Of a stretch of 6,061 nucleotides of DNA, positions 6,002-6,061 are shown in pieces. Numbering within the stretch: position 1 is the first letter of the stretch; each line of letters starts with the position of its first letter. The stretch covers positions 1-6,061 of the forward strand of contig CBDURF010000197.1 of NCBI GenBank assembly GCA_965369705.1, read 5' to 3'. The position numbers were made by a program, and so were the translations under genes. The notes below the pieces were generated by a model. It was not told the origin of the DNA, ran no database searches, and worked only from the letters and a program-made list of their open reading frames with translations. This DNA comes from JAGLCY01 sp965369705. GTDB taxonomy: Bacteria; Krumholzibacteriota; Krumholzibacteriia; LZORAL124-64-63.

Positions 6002-6061
6002 GCCCTTATTATTTAGAATTCAGAAGTTTGCCCATTCTCCTGTGATGACTATTCTATGGCC

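Noticed and set aside
6028..6055. TTGCCC-N16-TATTCT as a further promoter at the right edge
   Set aside because: Three and four of six matches in A+T-rich DNA are expected by chance, and the window ends before any gene could be tested.

Overview
The window is a G+C-rich piece of bacterial chromosome with five genes and a structured, apparently non-coding transcription unit at the right end. The c-di-GMP receptor, the glycogen debranching enzyme, the corrinoid/iron-sulfur protein and the lipid kinase suggest a free-living bacterium, most likely diderm and with an anaerobic or microaerobic lifestyle. The sequence alone does not settle the phylum. No insertion sequence, CRISPR array, tRNA or rRNA was seen.

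Layout: positions 1-1230 on the minus strand hold the N-terminal 410 codons of an isoamylase/GlgX-type glycogen debranching enzyme, cut off by the left edge. A divergent intergenic region of about 180 bases carries a consensus -10 box and leads into a plus-strand pair. The first gene of the pair is a 434-residue protein ending in a PilZ c-di-GMP-binding domain (1411-2715). The second is a 476-residue membrane-anchored reductive-dehalogenase-like protein (2712-4142) whose TTG start overlaps the PilZ stop codon as TTGA. A 159-residue protein of unknown function follows (4212-4691). A good sigma70-type promoter and a perfect 14-bp palindrome then precede a YegS/DgkB-type lipid kinase (4805-5800).

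The last 260 bases contain no convincing protein gene and become A+T-rich. They hold a TTGCAG-N17-TATACT promoter, a predicted start site at the foot of a long imperfect hairpin (5885-5964), and a strong intrinsic terminator (5968-6001). Together these define a transcript of about 118 nt that I interpret as an undescribed small structured RNA, or a terminated leader for a gene beyond the window.

How the genes relate: the PilZ protein and the dehalogenase-like protein are almost certainly co-transcribed and probably translationally coupled, so c-di-GMP signalling and the corrinoid/Fe-S membrane protein may be functionally linked (inference). The debranching enzyme belongs to glycogen or alpha-glucan mobilisation, and the lipid kinase to membrane lipid phosphorylation. 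They appear to be separate units. The most notable items are the small RNA unit, the Tat-less transmembrane RdhA-like protein, and its coupling to a PilZ receptor.
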